64,000 bases of DNA from JAOUJD01 sp963811265 (GCA_963811265.1 CAWEQS010000018.1:161862-225861); one strand, 5' to 3'; numbered from the stretch's first letter, positions 29,177-36,649 are shown. Made by a program: numbers and translations. Notes: generated by a model from the sequence alone, not told the origin.

Positions 29177-29850
29177 GCCGACTCGAGCGCATCGCGCGGC
29201 GGGCCGTCGGAGCGCTGCTCGTGGTGCTGGCCGCGTGCAGCAGCGCCCCGCCGGCACCGGATTGGCAATCCAATGCGAAGGCGGCGCTCGATCGCGCGGT
29301 CGCCGCCTACCTGGGCGGTGACACGCGCGTGGCGAATGCCGAGTTCGACCTGGCGCGCCGTGAACTCGCGCGCACCGGCCGCGTCGACCTGGTGGCAATG
29401 GCCGAGCTCACGCGCTGCGCGGCCCGGGTGGCGAGCCTCGACGTCGGGCCGTGCGAAGGATTCGAGAAGCTGCGGCCCGACGCAACGCCGGCGGAACGCG
29501 CCTACGCCGACTTTCTGGCCAGCCGCGTGCAGGCCGGGGACGTCGCTTTGCTGCCGGAGCACCATCGCCGTCTCGCCGCGGGCAGCCTCGGCGGCGACGC
29601 GGCGACTTCCGCTCTTCGGGCCATCGACGATCCGCTGGCGCGGCTGGTCGCAGCCGGCGTGCTGTTCCAGGACGGCCGCGCGAATCCCGCCGCGATCGCG
29701 CTTGCGGTGGACACCGCATCGGCGCATGGATGGCGGCGGCCATTGCTCGCATGGCTGGGCGTGCAGCTTGCGCTCGCCGAGAAGGCCGGCGACAGCGCCG
29801 ACGCCGAGCGCCTGCGGCGGCGGATCGCACTGGTCCAGGACACGAGGTAA
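29173..29850 (+). CDS. Lipoprotein associated with the MCE transporter
   Basis: The 225-aa protein begins with a lipoprotein signal (VGALLVVLAAC, Cys near residue 21), then SSAPPAPDW and an all-helical, Ala/Arg/Leu-rich body that could be TPR-like. Its start overlaps the MCE gene stop as ATGA, so it is translated with it. It occupies the position of PqiC-like outer-membrane lipoproteins in MCE operons but does not show that fold clearly. Function unknown, probably part of the same lipid transport assembly. Confidence 0.75.
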   Translation: MSRLERIARRAVGALLVVLAACSSAPPAPDWQSNAKAALDRAVAAYLGGDTRVANAEFDLARRELARTGRVDLVAMAELTRCAARVASLDVGPCEGFEKLRPDATPAERAYADFLASRVQAGDVALLPEHHRRLAAGSLGGDAATSALRAIDDPLARLVAAGVLFQDGRANPAAIALAVDTASAHGWRRPLLAWLGVQLALAEKAGDSADAERLRRRIALVQDTR

Positions 29851-30026
29851 TCGACGCGAGTCGCGGAGACAATTGCTCCGAACTGGATTTCCCGCTTGTC
29901 GTGAAACGCGCGACCAACTCCGAATTCGTATTCTCGGTGAGTGCGTCGCAGGTCCTGCGAGGGTGCTCGAACTACGCGGCCCGAGCCTCGCGAATCAGCG
30001 ACAAACCTTCAGCCGTGGGTTCCGCA

Positions 30027-30416
30027 TCATGAGCCGTAGGAGGCCACCGAGGTGCCGGGCTGCGATGTGGCGTCGTAATCGATCAAGTCTGGCGCAGGCG
30101 TCGTCGCCGACGAATCGTCAATCGGCGCGCCGTAGGCCGCCACCGAGGTACCCGGCTGCGTAGAGGCGTCGTAGTCGATCAGGTTCTTCACCACCGAATG
30201 ATCAGTTGGCGACGCGGCCAACGCGGAGCCTTGCGCAGTCGGAGTTGGCAGCGCGCTGGCCGGCGGCCCCTGGACGAGGTCGATGGTCACTCCGATGACC
30301 CCCACTGCGCCGGCAGCCAAGAGCAAGCGAGCGAAGGGGCGAGAAGACAGGCGCCCCTGCGCGGGCGCCTCCCGGACTGAATGATTGCGGTCAACGGCAC
30401 CTTGTAGCAGTAGCAT
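30027..30416 (-). CDS. Small exported repeat protein under a sigma-54 promoter
   Basis: I do not recognise a family. The 129-aa protein has a basic N-terminus, one hydrophobic segment (LLLAAGAVGVIGVTIDLV, about residues 31-48) and a possible cleavage after PASA. A Ser/Thr/Pro/Ala-rich tail holds two near-identical 18-residue repeats, LIDYDASTQPGTSVAAYG and LIDYDATSQPGTSVASYG, the second ending the protein. There is no cysteine. AGGAGGG lies eight bases before the ATG at 30416, a very strong ribosome site. A -24/-12 promoter lies about 50-65 bases upstream. The divergent neighbour is a sigma-54 activator. A secreted or membrane-tethered peptide role is inference. Confidence 0.7.
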   Translation of the reverse strand: MLLLQGAVDRNHSVREAPAQGRLSSRPFARLLLAAGAVGVIGVTIDLVQGPPASALPTPTAQGSALAASPTDHSVVKNLIDYDASTQPGTSVAAYGAPIDDSSATTPAPDLIDYDATSQPGTSVASYGS

Positions 30417-30467
30417 GTACGTTCCCTCCTGTTAGGCAGAGGAGCGCCCTCTGCGCGCTTCCAAGGC

Positions 30468-30481
30468 GCAACTTTCGTACC
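30468..30481 (-). promoter_or_regulatory. Sigma-54 (-24/-12) promoter for the repeat protein gene
   Basis: On the minus strand the sequence CGGTACGAAAGTTGCG has GG, then exactly ten bases, then GC. It matches the TGGCACG-N4-TTGC consensus except at two positions. The start point would be near 30456, leaving a leader of about 40 bases with a strong ribosome site. It lies 70-115 bases from the GGGTCAA repeats. Confidence 0.6.
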
Positions 30482-30524
30482 GGATCCGCGCATCATCAGA
30501 ATCAACGGCATACGCTTGGCCCAC

Positions 30525-30572
30525 GGGTCAAGCGATGGGTCAAAGGGTCAGCAAAGGGTCAACAATTGACCC
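30525..30572. promoter_or_regulatory. GGGTCAA repeat cluster, candidate activator (UAS) sites
   Basis: GGGTCAA occurs at 30525, 30537 and 30556, and GGGTCAG at 30545. The last GGGTCAA forms a perfect 17-bp inverted repeat, GGGTCAA-CAA-TTGACCC (30556-30572). The cluster lies about 70-115 bases upstream of the predicted sigma-54 start, the usual place for enhancer sites. It also covers the region just before the activator gene, so it may serve autoregulation. Confidence 0.6.
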
Positions 30573-30601
30573 GGGCAGCGGACGGCGGAGGAGTCGAAGC
30601 C

Positions 30602-32152
30602 ATGGCAGCAGCGCTGGACGCCCTACAGGGCGAGAGCCCGCGAATGGTCGCGATCCGTGCCGACCTTGCGCGGCTGCTTGGCCGTCCATCGATCGCAGGT
30701 CGTCCGCCGCCGATATTGATCCTTGGCGAAACCGGAACCGGCAAGGGGCTGCTGGCGCGTGCGATACATGAGGCCGGGCCGCGCCGGGCCGCACCCTTCG
30801 TCGCGGTCAACTGTGCTGCCATCCCCGACACCATGGTCGAGGCCGAGTTGTTCGGCTACGAGCGCGGCGCCTTCACCGATGCGCGCCAGGCCAAGGCCGG
30901 GCTCTTCCAGACGGCCCACGGCGGGACGCTCTTCCTCGACGAGATCGGCCTCCTGCCCATGGCACTGCAGGGCAAACTGCTTGCCGCAGTCGAAGATCGC
31001 GCAGTGCGCCGTCTCGGCAGCACCCGAGCCGAGCCGGTTGACCTGGCGGTGGTGGCGGCGACCAGCGTGGACCTGAAGCGGGCGATCGGCGAGGGGCAGT
31101 TCCGCGAGGATCTTTACCACAGGCTCGCCGTCGTCAGCCTCGAGTTGCCACCGCTGCGCGCGCGCGGCCGCGACATCCTGCGGCTCGCTGACCACTTTCT
31201 GGCCCGCGCGTCCGCCGACCATGGCCTCGCGCCTCTGACCCTCGCGCCGGACGCACGCGACCTGCTCCTGGCCTACGCCTGGCCGGGCAACGTGCGCGAA
31301 CTCGGTAACGTGCTTGAGCGCGCGGCACTGCTGTCGGTGGGCGACGAGATCACGGCCGCCATGCTCGACCTTCCCGTCAGCAAGGCCGCGGACGCCGCGG
31401 AGATGAGCGCGCGATCCGTTCCGGGGTCGCTCGACGATGCGCTGCGCGCCCGCATCGAAGCGGGCCTTCGGGCCTCTGGAGGCCGCATTCGCCAGGCCGC
31501 GGTGGCGCTCGGCATCTCGCGCAATACGCTGCGCGCGCGCATGGACAAGTACGGCCTGCGGCATCACGAGGAGGTGTCGAGTCCGCCGCCGCTCCCCATG
31601 CCCGGCCCCGAAGGCGCGGTCCCTTCCGGGTGGGAACGTCGCCATCTCGCCTTTCTACGCACCCGGCTGGTCGCATCGCCGATCGTCGACGTCGCACGCG
31701 CCTTGATGGAGGTCGCGCAGAAGGTCCGCAGCTTCGGCGGGCAGATCGAAGAGTCGAGCCCGACCGGGCTCATCGCCGTCTTCGGACTCGAGCCGGTCGA
31801 CAACGCGCCCCACTACGCCGCCCTCGCGGCCCTCGCGATCCACGGTACGGCGGCGCCTGCCCGCACGGCGTCGAGACGACACGTCGACGCAGTGATCGCC
31901 ATCGATTGCGATGACCACCTCGTCCGGCGACAGGGTTCCATCTACGACATCGCGGTGGAGGGCAAGGGCGCCATATGGTCCGTTCTCGAGGATCTCGTGG
32001 CGGTCGCCGGCCCAGGGATGACCGTCGTCACCGCAGCGGTCGTCCCCTTCGTGATGCGACGCTTCGCCCTTGAGCGTCTGCAGGATCCCCACCGCGATGC
32101 GTGGGTGCTGCTGCGCCGCGAGGACAGGCCCGCACCTACACGATCGCAGTGA
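30602..32152 (+). CDS. Sigma-54 activator with AAA+ core, Fis-type HTH and degenerate cyclase-like domain
   Basis: The 516-aa protein lacks an N-terminal receiver domain. It starts almost directly with the AAA+ core: Walker A GETGTGKG at about residue 42, the sigma-54 contact loop ERGAFTDA at about 87-94 (canonical GAFTGA), FLDEIGLLP at about 111, and AYAWPGNVRELGNVLERA. A Fis-type helix-turn-helix follows (about 296-318, IRQAAVALGISRNTLRARM). Residues 343-505 resemble class III nucleotidyl cyclases (FGGQIEESSPTGLIAVFG, YAALAALAIHG, SIYDIAVEGKGA), but the metal-binding Asp position is not kept, so it is probably a sensor rather than an enzyme. GGAGGAG precedes the ATG at 30602. Its likely target is the divergent repeat-protein gene. 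Confidence 0.87.
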   Translation: MAAALDALQGESPRMVAIRADLARLLGRPSIAGRPPPILILGETGTGKGLLARAIHEAGPRRAAPFVAVNCAAIPDTMVEAELFGYERGAFTDARQAKAGLFQTAHGGTLFLDEIGLLPMALQGKLLAAVEDRAVRRLGSTRAEPVDLAVVAATSVDLKRAIGEGQFREDLYHRLAVVSLELPPLRARGRDILRLADHFLARASADHGLAPLTLAPDARDLLLAYAWPGNVRELGNVLERAALLSVGDEITAAMLDLPVSKAADAAEMSARSVPGSLDDALRARIEAGLRASGGRIRQAAVALGISRNTLRARMDKYGLRHHEEVSSPPPLPMPGPEGAVPSGWERRHLAFLRTRLVASPIVDVARALMEVAQKVRSFGGQIEESSPTGLIAVFGLEPVDNAPHYAALAALAIHGTAAPARTASRRHVDAVIAIDCDDHLVRRQGSIYDIAVEGKGAIWSVLEDLVAVAGPGMTVVTAAVVPFVMRRFALERLQDPHRDAWVLLRREDRPAPTRSQ

Positions 32153-32264
32153 ATTGACCCATCCGTGGAGCGACCACCCTCCAAGCCCTTCATGTGCCGC
32201 AGGAAAAAGTGGCGCGCGCGGTCGTCCTCCGTGAGGGGATACGAGCCGAGTGGTCAACAAGTCT

Positions 32265-33005
32265 TCACCGGGCTGAGCGTGTCGCCGACAGCGGCGCTTC
32301 CAGATGGCAGCGACGCAACAGCGCCTCGTCGGCAAAGATTGCGGTCGGCGGCCCGTCCGCCTGCACCCCGCCTTGGTGCATGACGACCACCCGCGAACAG
32401 ACCTCGAGCACGAAGTCGAGGTCGTGGGTGGCGATCACCTTGGTGTGGGCGAACGACCGCAGCAGCGTGATCAAGTGGCGCCGAGCCGAGGGGTCGAGGC
32501 CCGACGTCGGTTCGTCGAGCACAAGGATCGACGGCGACATCGCCAGCACGCCGGCAATCGCCACGGCGCGCTTCTCACCCCCCGACAGCCGGTACGGCGC
32601 TCGCGCGGCAAGGTGCGCGGCACCGACCGACTCGAGCGCCGCGCGCACCCGCTCCTGCACTTCAGCGACCGTGAGTCCCATGTTCAGCGGACCGAACGCA
32701 ACGTCCTCTTGCACGGTGGGCATGAACAACTGGTCGTCAGGGTCCTGAAACACGAACCCGACGGTGCGGTGGATCTGCGTCCGGGTCGCGGCTGTAACTG
32801 GCAGGTCGCCGACGCGCACCTCGCCCGACTGCGGCAGCAGCAGGCCGTTGAGGTGAAGAAGCAACGTCGACTTGCCAGCGCCGTTCGCGCCGATGATGGC
32901 AACCGACTCGCCGTGCGTGAAGCGGCACGTCACGTCGCGCAGGGCCGGCGTGCCGTCCGGATAGAGATAAGAAAGGCCGCGCGCCTCGAGCAGATGGTGG
33001 CTCAC
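32265..33005 (-). CDS. cbiO: Cobalt/nickel ECF transporter ATP-binding protein CbiO
   Basis: The 246-aa ATPase has GANGAGKSTLLLHLNGLLLP (Walker A, about residues 37-56) and VFQDPDDQLFMPTVQEDVAFGP, the family-specific Q-loop block. It also has signature RLSGGEKRAVAIAGVLAM and Walker B SILVLDEPTSGLDP, followed by ATHDLDF. It powers metal uptake by the CbiMQ membrane part. The GTG start at 33005 overlaps the cbiQ stop as GTGA. It is the last gene of a three-gene unit. Confidence 0.93.
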   Translation of the reverse strand: MSHHLLEARGLSYLYPDGTPALRDVTCRFTHGESVAIIGANGAGKSTLLLHLNGLLLPQSGEVRVGDLPVTAATRTQIHRTVGFVFQDPDDQLFMPTVQEDVAFGPLNMGLTVAEVQERVRAALESVGAAHLAARAPYRLSGGEKRAVAIAGVLAMSPSILVLDEPTSGLDPSARRHLITLLRSFAHTKVIATHDLDFVLEVCSRVVVMHQGGVQADGPPTAIFADEALLRRCHLEAPLSATRSAR

Positions 33006-33811
33006 GACGCCCCCCCGAGCAGCATGCGACCGAGCAGCATCGGCAGGTCGACTGCGCGCACGGCGACGAAGAACGCACCCCACGCGACGACGAAGGCGGT
33101 GTCCCGCGCGTTCCACTGCAGCATGCGCAGCGTGCGCAACTCGCCGTCGAAACCGCGCGCCATCATCGCCAGGTGAATCCGCTGGGCACGCTCGAAGGCG
33201 CGCAGCAGCAGGTGGCCAAGCAAGGGTCCGTACGCCGACAGCGCGAGGCTTCGGCCGCCGGAGCGCAGTTCCCGGGCTGCGCTCATTCGGGCCGCTTCGG
33301 CACCGAGCACGAAGGCGTAGCGAAACATGAACAGCAACTGCGCGGTGAACACGTTCGGCACGCCGAGCCGCGCGAGCGCGGCGCACAGGGCGCTCACGCC
33401 GGTGCCCGCCACCAGCGCCAGCGCCGCGCTCACGGTCAGCGCGAAGCGAACGAGGATCGAGGCAAACGAGACCCAGCCGGCCGCGACCGTGACGTCGCCT
33501 GCCAACAGCATCGGCGCCCGATCGAGCATCGGATTGAACACGCCGACGAGCACCGCGAACGGCGCGGCGACCAGCATCTTGCGAGCGAGCGACGCGACCG
33601 GCAGGTCGCCGAGCGCGATCAACGCGACCGGATAGGCGGCGAGCGGCAGCAAAGCCGCGACCGTATAGCGCTCGAACGAAACCACGGTGATGATGAACGC
33701 CGCGGTGGCGATCACCTTCGCGCGAGCGTCGAGGCGCGCGAGCGGCGTATCGCGGGCAGCCAGCGCCTCCAGCGATCGAAGGTCGCGCAGGGCAGCGTCG
33801 ATGCGGCTCAT
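33002..33811 (-). CDS. cbiQ: Cobalt/nickel ECF transporter transmembrane protein CbiQ
   Basis: The 269-aa T-component has about five helices in the N-terminal half. The cytoplasmic coupling motifs are AARELRSGG and AMMARGFDGELRTL, the Ala-Arg-Gly signature that docks on CbiO. It links the substrate subunit CbiM to ATP hydrolysis. The ATG is at 33811. The gene lies 28 bp after cbiM and overlaps cbiO by four bases, which indicates one operon. Confidence 0.93.
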   Translation of the reverse strand: MSRIDAALRDLRSLEALAARDTPLARLDARAKVIATAAFIITVVSFERYTVAALLPLAAYPVALIALGDLPVASLARKMLVAAPFAVLVGVFNPMLDRAPMLLAGDVTVAAGWVSFASILVRFALTVSAALALVAGTGVSALCAALARLGVPNVFTAQLLFMFRYAFVLGAEAARMSAARELRSGGRSLALSAYGPLLGHLLLRAFERAQRIHLAMMARGFDGELRTLRMLQWNARDTAFVVAWGAFFVAVRAVDLPMLLGRMLLGGAS

Positions 33812-33839
33812 GCGCGCGCCTTCGCCGAGCGAGGCGCGC

Positions 33840-34859
33840 CTAGCGGCGCCGCTTCAGGAGCAGCGCCAGCGCGCAGACGAGAGCGAGCGTGACGATGCCG
33901 CCGATGACGCCGGCGAGCGAAGTCCCTGCCCGGACGTCCGGCCACGCGGGCTCGCCGCGCAGGTCGGCGGCGCGCGCCGTGCCCGGAAAATCGTAGTCGG
34001 GCAGCAAGGCGACAGCGTCCTGCACGTGCTTCAGCAACCCGTGCATGCCCGCTACCGGCGACTGCAGTCCGGCGTCCCCGGCCGCCTGCGCGACCGACCA
34101 TTCGAGGCCATCGGGTTGGGCCGAGGCAAACCACGACAGGACGCCGCCGGTAACGAGCGCGGCCAGCGCCAGTGAGGCCAGGACCGGCTTCAACGAGGCC
34201 CGAGCCGAGGTCGCGCGCGACTCGCGTGCTGCCAGGTCCGGACGCGCGCGCCGGATGAACAGCACAAGCACCGACGTCGCGAGGCCCTCAACGATGCCGA
34301 TCGCGAAGTGGATCGGCAGCATCAGCAGCAGGAACGTGGAAGACGGCAGGCTCGAGATGCCCGAAGCAGACGTCTGCAGCACGACTCCCAGCGCGCCGAG
34401 TTGCAGGCCCGCGATTGCCGCGAGGAACGCCGCGAGGGCGATACGGCGCGGCGAGGTTCCATTCCCGGCGAGCGGCCGATAGATGAGCGGGTACGCCACG
34501 AAGCAAGGCAGCACGCCGAGGTTGAAGATGTTGGCGCCAAGCGCAAGCAGGCCGCCGTCGGCGAAGAACAGCGCTTGCACCGTGAGCACGGAAGCGATGA
34601 CGATGAGCGCCGCATGTGGCCCGAGCAGGATCGACAGCAGGAGCCCGCCACCGAGGTGACCGCTGGACCCGGTCGCCGGGATCGTGAAATTGATCATCTG
34701 GGCAGCGAAGACAAAGGCCCCCAGCACGCCCATCAATGGCACCCGGTCGTCGTCGCCTTGCGCGCGAACACGGCGCGCGCTCACGGCAAGTGCCGCACAG
34801 CTCGCCGCCCACATCGAGATTCCGACGGCGGGGGACAGCAGTGCATCGGCCATGTGCAT
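33840..34859 (-). CDS. cbiM: Cobalt/nickel ECF substrate-binding subunit CbiM fused to a CbiN/NikN-like part
   Basis: The 339-aa protein starts MHMADALLSP; the second-residue histidine of CbiM/NikM binds the metal, which fixes the start at 34859. FTIPATGSSGHLGGGLLLS and IFNLGVLPCFVAYPLIYRPL are family blocks in the first 210 residues. The last 120 residues contain two helices around a periplasmic loop, as in CbiN/NikN. Such CbiMN fusions take up Co2+ or Ni2+. No cobalamin or urease genes lie nearby to decide the metal. A GC-rich hairpin (GCCCGGC/GCCGGGC, 34882-34897) lies in its leader. Confidence 0.9.
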   Translation of the reverse strand: MHMADALLSPAVGISMWAASCAALAVSARRVRAQGDDDRVPLMGVLGAFVFAAQMINFTIPATGSSGHLGGGLLLSILLGPHAALIVIASVLTVQALFFADGGLLALGANIFNLGVLPCFVAYPLIYRPLAGNGTSPRRIALAAFLAAIAGLQLGALGVVLQTSASGISSLPSSTFLLLMLPIHFAIGIVEGLATSVLVLFIRRARPDLAARESRATSARASLKPVLASLALAALVTGGVLSWFASAQPDGLEWSVAQAAGDAGLQSPVAGMHGLLKHVQDAVALLPDYDFPGTARAADLRGEPAWPDVRAGTSLAGVIGGIVTLALVCALALLLKRRR

Positions 34860-35051
34860 GCGCGAGTTTCTCCCCAGGGAACGCCCGGCGAGCCGGGCAG
34901 CGGGCAGCCAGTTCTTTACCGGCGCGTGAAATGTAAGCAGTTTTTCAAGAATCTCCTACTCATACTTTGCGCGAACTCAAGCCGGGAGGAGGTTCGTCAT
35001 GAAGTTGACGACCTTTCGTGCGCCTCGCTGTTCAGACCGAAGGAGCCCACC

Positions 35052-35177
35052 ATGCCCACGGGCAAGCCGCCTTGTCCGGCGACACTTCGCCAGCAGGCGG
35101 TCGAGCTGGCCGAATCGATGGCAGGTTTACGGCACAGCCGCAAAAAGGAAAGGGGCTGCATCGCTGCAACCCCTTGA
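35052..35177 (+). pseudogene. Possible remnant of an IS3-type transposase OrfA N-terminus
   Basis: A short frame starting at 35052, with AAGGAG eight bases upstream, begins MPTGKPPCPATLRQQAVELA. This resembles the first residues of IS3-family OrfA proteins (pattern MPxxxPPYPAEFRQQ-x-VEL). Homology stops after about 25 residues, and the frame runs into the tRNA-Arg terminator. A second small frame from 34999 also has a strong GGAGGAGG site but no recognisable product. No terminal inverted repeats were found, so this is a tentative call. Confidence 0.35.
35150..35175 (-). terminator. Intrinsic terminator downstream of tRNA-Arg
   Basis: On the minus strand AAGGGGTTGCA pairs with TGCAGCCCCTT around a GCGA loop, followed by TTCCTTTTTG. 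It begins eight bases after the tRNA CCA end. Confidence 0.75.
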
Positions 35178-35182
35178 ATGAA

Positions 35183-35259
35183 TGGCGCGCCCGGCAGGAT
35201 TCGAACCCACGACCCCTTGGTTCGTAGCCAAGTACTCTATCCAACTGAGCTACGGGCGC
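35183..35259 (-). tRNA. tRNA-Arg (anticodon ACG)
   Basis: The minus strand gives acceptor GCGCCCG/CGGGCGC, discriminator G and encoded CCA. The D-arm is TAGCTCAGTTGGATAGAGTA, the anticodon loop CTACGAA (anticodon ACG, read as ICG) and the T-loop GGTTCGAATCC. The length is 77 nt with CCA. Confidence 0.97.
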
Positions 35260-35354
35260 ACGCGGGTCGCGAGTCTAGCACAGGGCCTTTCGCTGGCCGG
35301 GCCGACGGCTCGACGCGTCCGCTGCGCCGGGTCGCCATTAGAACGTCAATCCGG

Positions 35355-35558
35355 TCAGTCCGACAGGATGAATGTCACCTTGAGTATCACCTTGTAGCCG
35401 GTGACCTTGCCATTGTCGATGGTCACTTCCTGATCCTTGACCCAGGCGCCCTTCACATTCTTCAGCGTCTTGTTGGCGCGCTCGACGCCCTGGACGATCG
35501 CATCCTGAAAACTCACCGTACTGACACTGCTGATTTCGGTGATGCGTGCAACGGTCAT
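35355..35558 (-). CDS. Dodecin flavin-binding protein
   Basis: The 67-aa protein has the full dodecin pattern: VARITEISSVSTVSFQDAI, VERANKTLKNVKGAWV and GKVTGYKVILKVTF. Dodecins assemble as dodecamers that store or buffer flavins; the tryptophan in GAWV stacks on the isoalloxazine rings. A GGACGGACC stretch precedes the ATG at 35558. It is a single-gene unit beside tRNA-Arg. Confidence 0.95.
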   Translation of the reverse strand: MTVARITEISSVSTVSFQDAIVQGVERANKTLKNVKGAWVKDQEVTIDNGKVTGYKVILKVTFILSD

Positions 35559-36000
35559 GGTCCGTCCTTCACGGTAGGGACCCCGGTTCGGAGTCGAAGA
35601 AACCAGTCTGCGCCCTTCTGCGCCACTCCCATACCAGCGGCTTCACGCAAACGCGTGCGGACATCCCGATCCCGGGATGCTCCTCCCCAATGCGCGTCAT
35701 CAGATGACTTCATCCCGCGACGGCACGTAGTTTCACGGTTGACCCGCCCTTGGCGCCGGCGCAGATTGACTGCCCTCTCACCAACGCGATCAGGTTTGCG
35801 ACGTCGTCCGATGGGCAAGAAGAAAGCGCACGCACGGGGCAGTCACATCGGGATGCCACCGTCCCGTCGCGTCATTTGCTGAGGCGCGATTGCTACTACG
35901 AACCGAGGCGGGACGGTTGCCACTCCCTCGCGCCCTGCGGCGCTGGCTACAACCACCTTCCCACTCAAGCGATGGCCCCCGAGAAGTGCCGGAGAATGCG
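35559..36000. other. Intergenic region without a supported gene
   Basis: No frame here has both a plausible start and protein-like composition. A minus-strand 87-codon frame (35555-35818) is Arg-rich and unlike any family. ACCGTCCCG (35858-35866) and CGGGACGGT (35909-35917) form a widely spaced inverted repeat. The last 20 bases hold the ribosome site GGAGAATGCG of the next gene. Confidence 0.5.
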
Positions 36001-36441
36001 ATGGTGATCGACACCGACACGCAGCGGGCGCGGGAGGCGGAGGTCCGGCAGCAGGCCGACACCGCGCGCGCCTTCCGCGCGCTGCTCGTGGACCCGTCCC
36101 GTCTGGGCTACACCTACTTCATCCGGCGCTGGGTCGAGCGCGGCATGCCACGCCGCGACGCCGAACGCCGCTTCGTCCATCTGCTCACCGATCTGAAGGA
36201 CCTCGAAGCGGAATTGCGCCTCCACGCGGGCGACGCCGGACCGCCCGGCGTCAACAAGGGCGACACGCCGGTCGATCAGCTTGTACTCAACGACGCCGTC
36301 AGCTGGCGCCGGTACACCGGCCAGCAGCCCGATACGAGCGAGCCATCGGCGTTCGTGAAGTTCTGCCTGGCGCTCGCGTCGCTGGCCGAGTTGCCGTTGA
36401 ACCGCGACCGGGTTCGCCGCGTTCTTCACAGGGGCCAATAG
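36001..36441 (+). CDS. Uncharacterised cytosolic protein
   Basis: The 146-aa protein has no signal or membrane segment and is rich in Arg, Asp and Glu, so it is probably a soluble helical protein. Notable stretches are SRLGYTYFIRRWVERGMPRRDAERRF and DQLVLNDAVSWRRYTG. A GGAG lies seven bases before the ATG at 36001. No family is recognised. It stands alone between dodecin and tRNA-Ser(GCU), with palindromes following its stop. Confidence 0.6.
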   Translation: MVIDTDTQRAREAEVRQQADTARAFRALLVDPSRLGYTYFIRRWVERGMPRRDAERRFVHLLTDLKDLEAELRLHAGDAGPPGVNKGDTPVDQLVLNDAVSWRRYTGQQPDTSEPSAFVKFCLALASLAELPLNRDRVRRVLHRGQ

Positions 36442-36531
36442 GCTGCGGACGAGAAGAGAAGCCGCGTTTCTGGAAGAGACGGACGGATTGCTCGGGCTGC
36501 GCCCTCGTCCCTGCGCTTTGCTCCGGGACCG

Positions 36532-36577
36532 CCCTCCGCGATGCGGAGGGCGTCCAAGCGCGGCGTTGCCGCGCTTG
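36532..36577. repeat. Two tandem perfect hairpins (REP-like)
   Basis: CCCTCCGC-GAT-GCGGAGGG (36532-36550) is followed four bases later by CAAGCGCGGC-GTT-GCCGCGCTTG (36555-36577). Both stems are perfect and have three-base loops. No T-run follows, so they are not simple terminators. Paired palindromes of this kind resemble REP/BIME elements. Confidence 0.5.
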
Positions 36578-36620
36578 TTCGAACCGGGGACGGTTCTCAT
36601 GCATCACATCTGCGCCAAAC

Positions 36621-36645
36621 AAAAACGCCCCGAATGGGGCGTCTT
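36621..36645 (-). terminator. Intrinsic terminator downstream of tRNA-Ser(GCU)
   Basis: ACGCCCC-GAAT-GGGGCGT forms a seven-pair stem. On the minus strand it is followed by TTTTG, five bases after the tRNA CCA end. Confidence 0.75.
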
Positions 36646-36649
36646 TGCT

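Noticed and set aside
34860..35030. Possible cobalamin or nickel/cobalt riboswitch, or NikR operator, before cbiM
   Set aside because: No cobalamin-box core was recognised and only a half-site of the GTATGA-N16-TCATAC pattern is present; only a simple hairpin is seen.
35555..35818. Minus-strand 87-codon frame upstream of dodecin
   Set aside because: Arg-rich, no ribosome site, overlaps the dodecin start and resembles no family.
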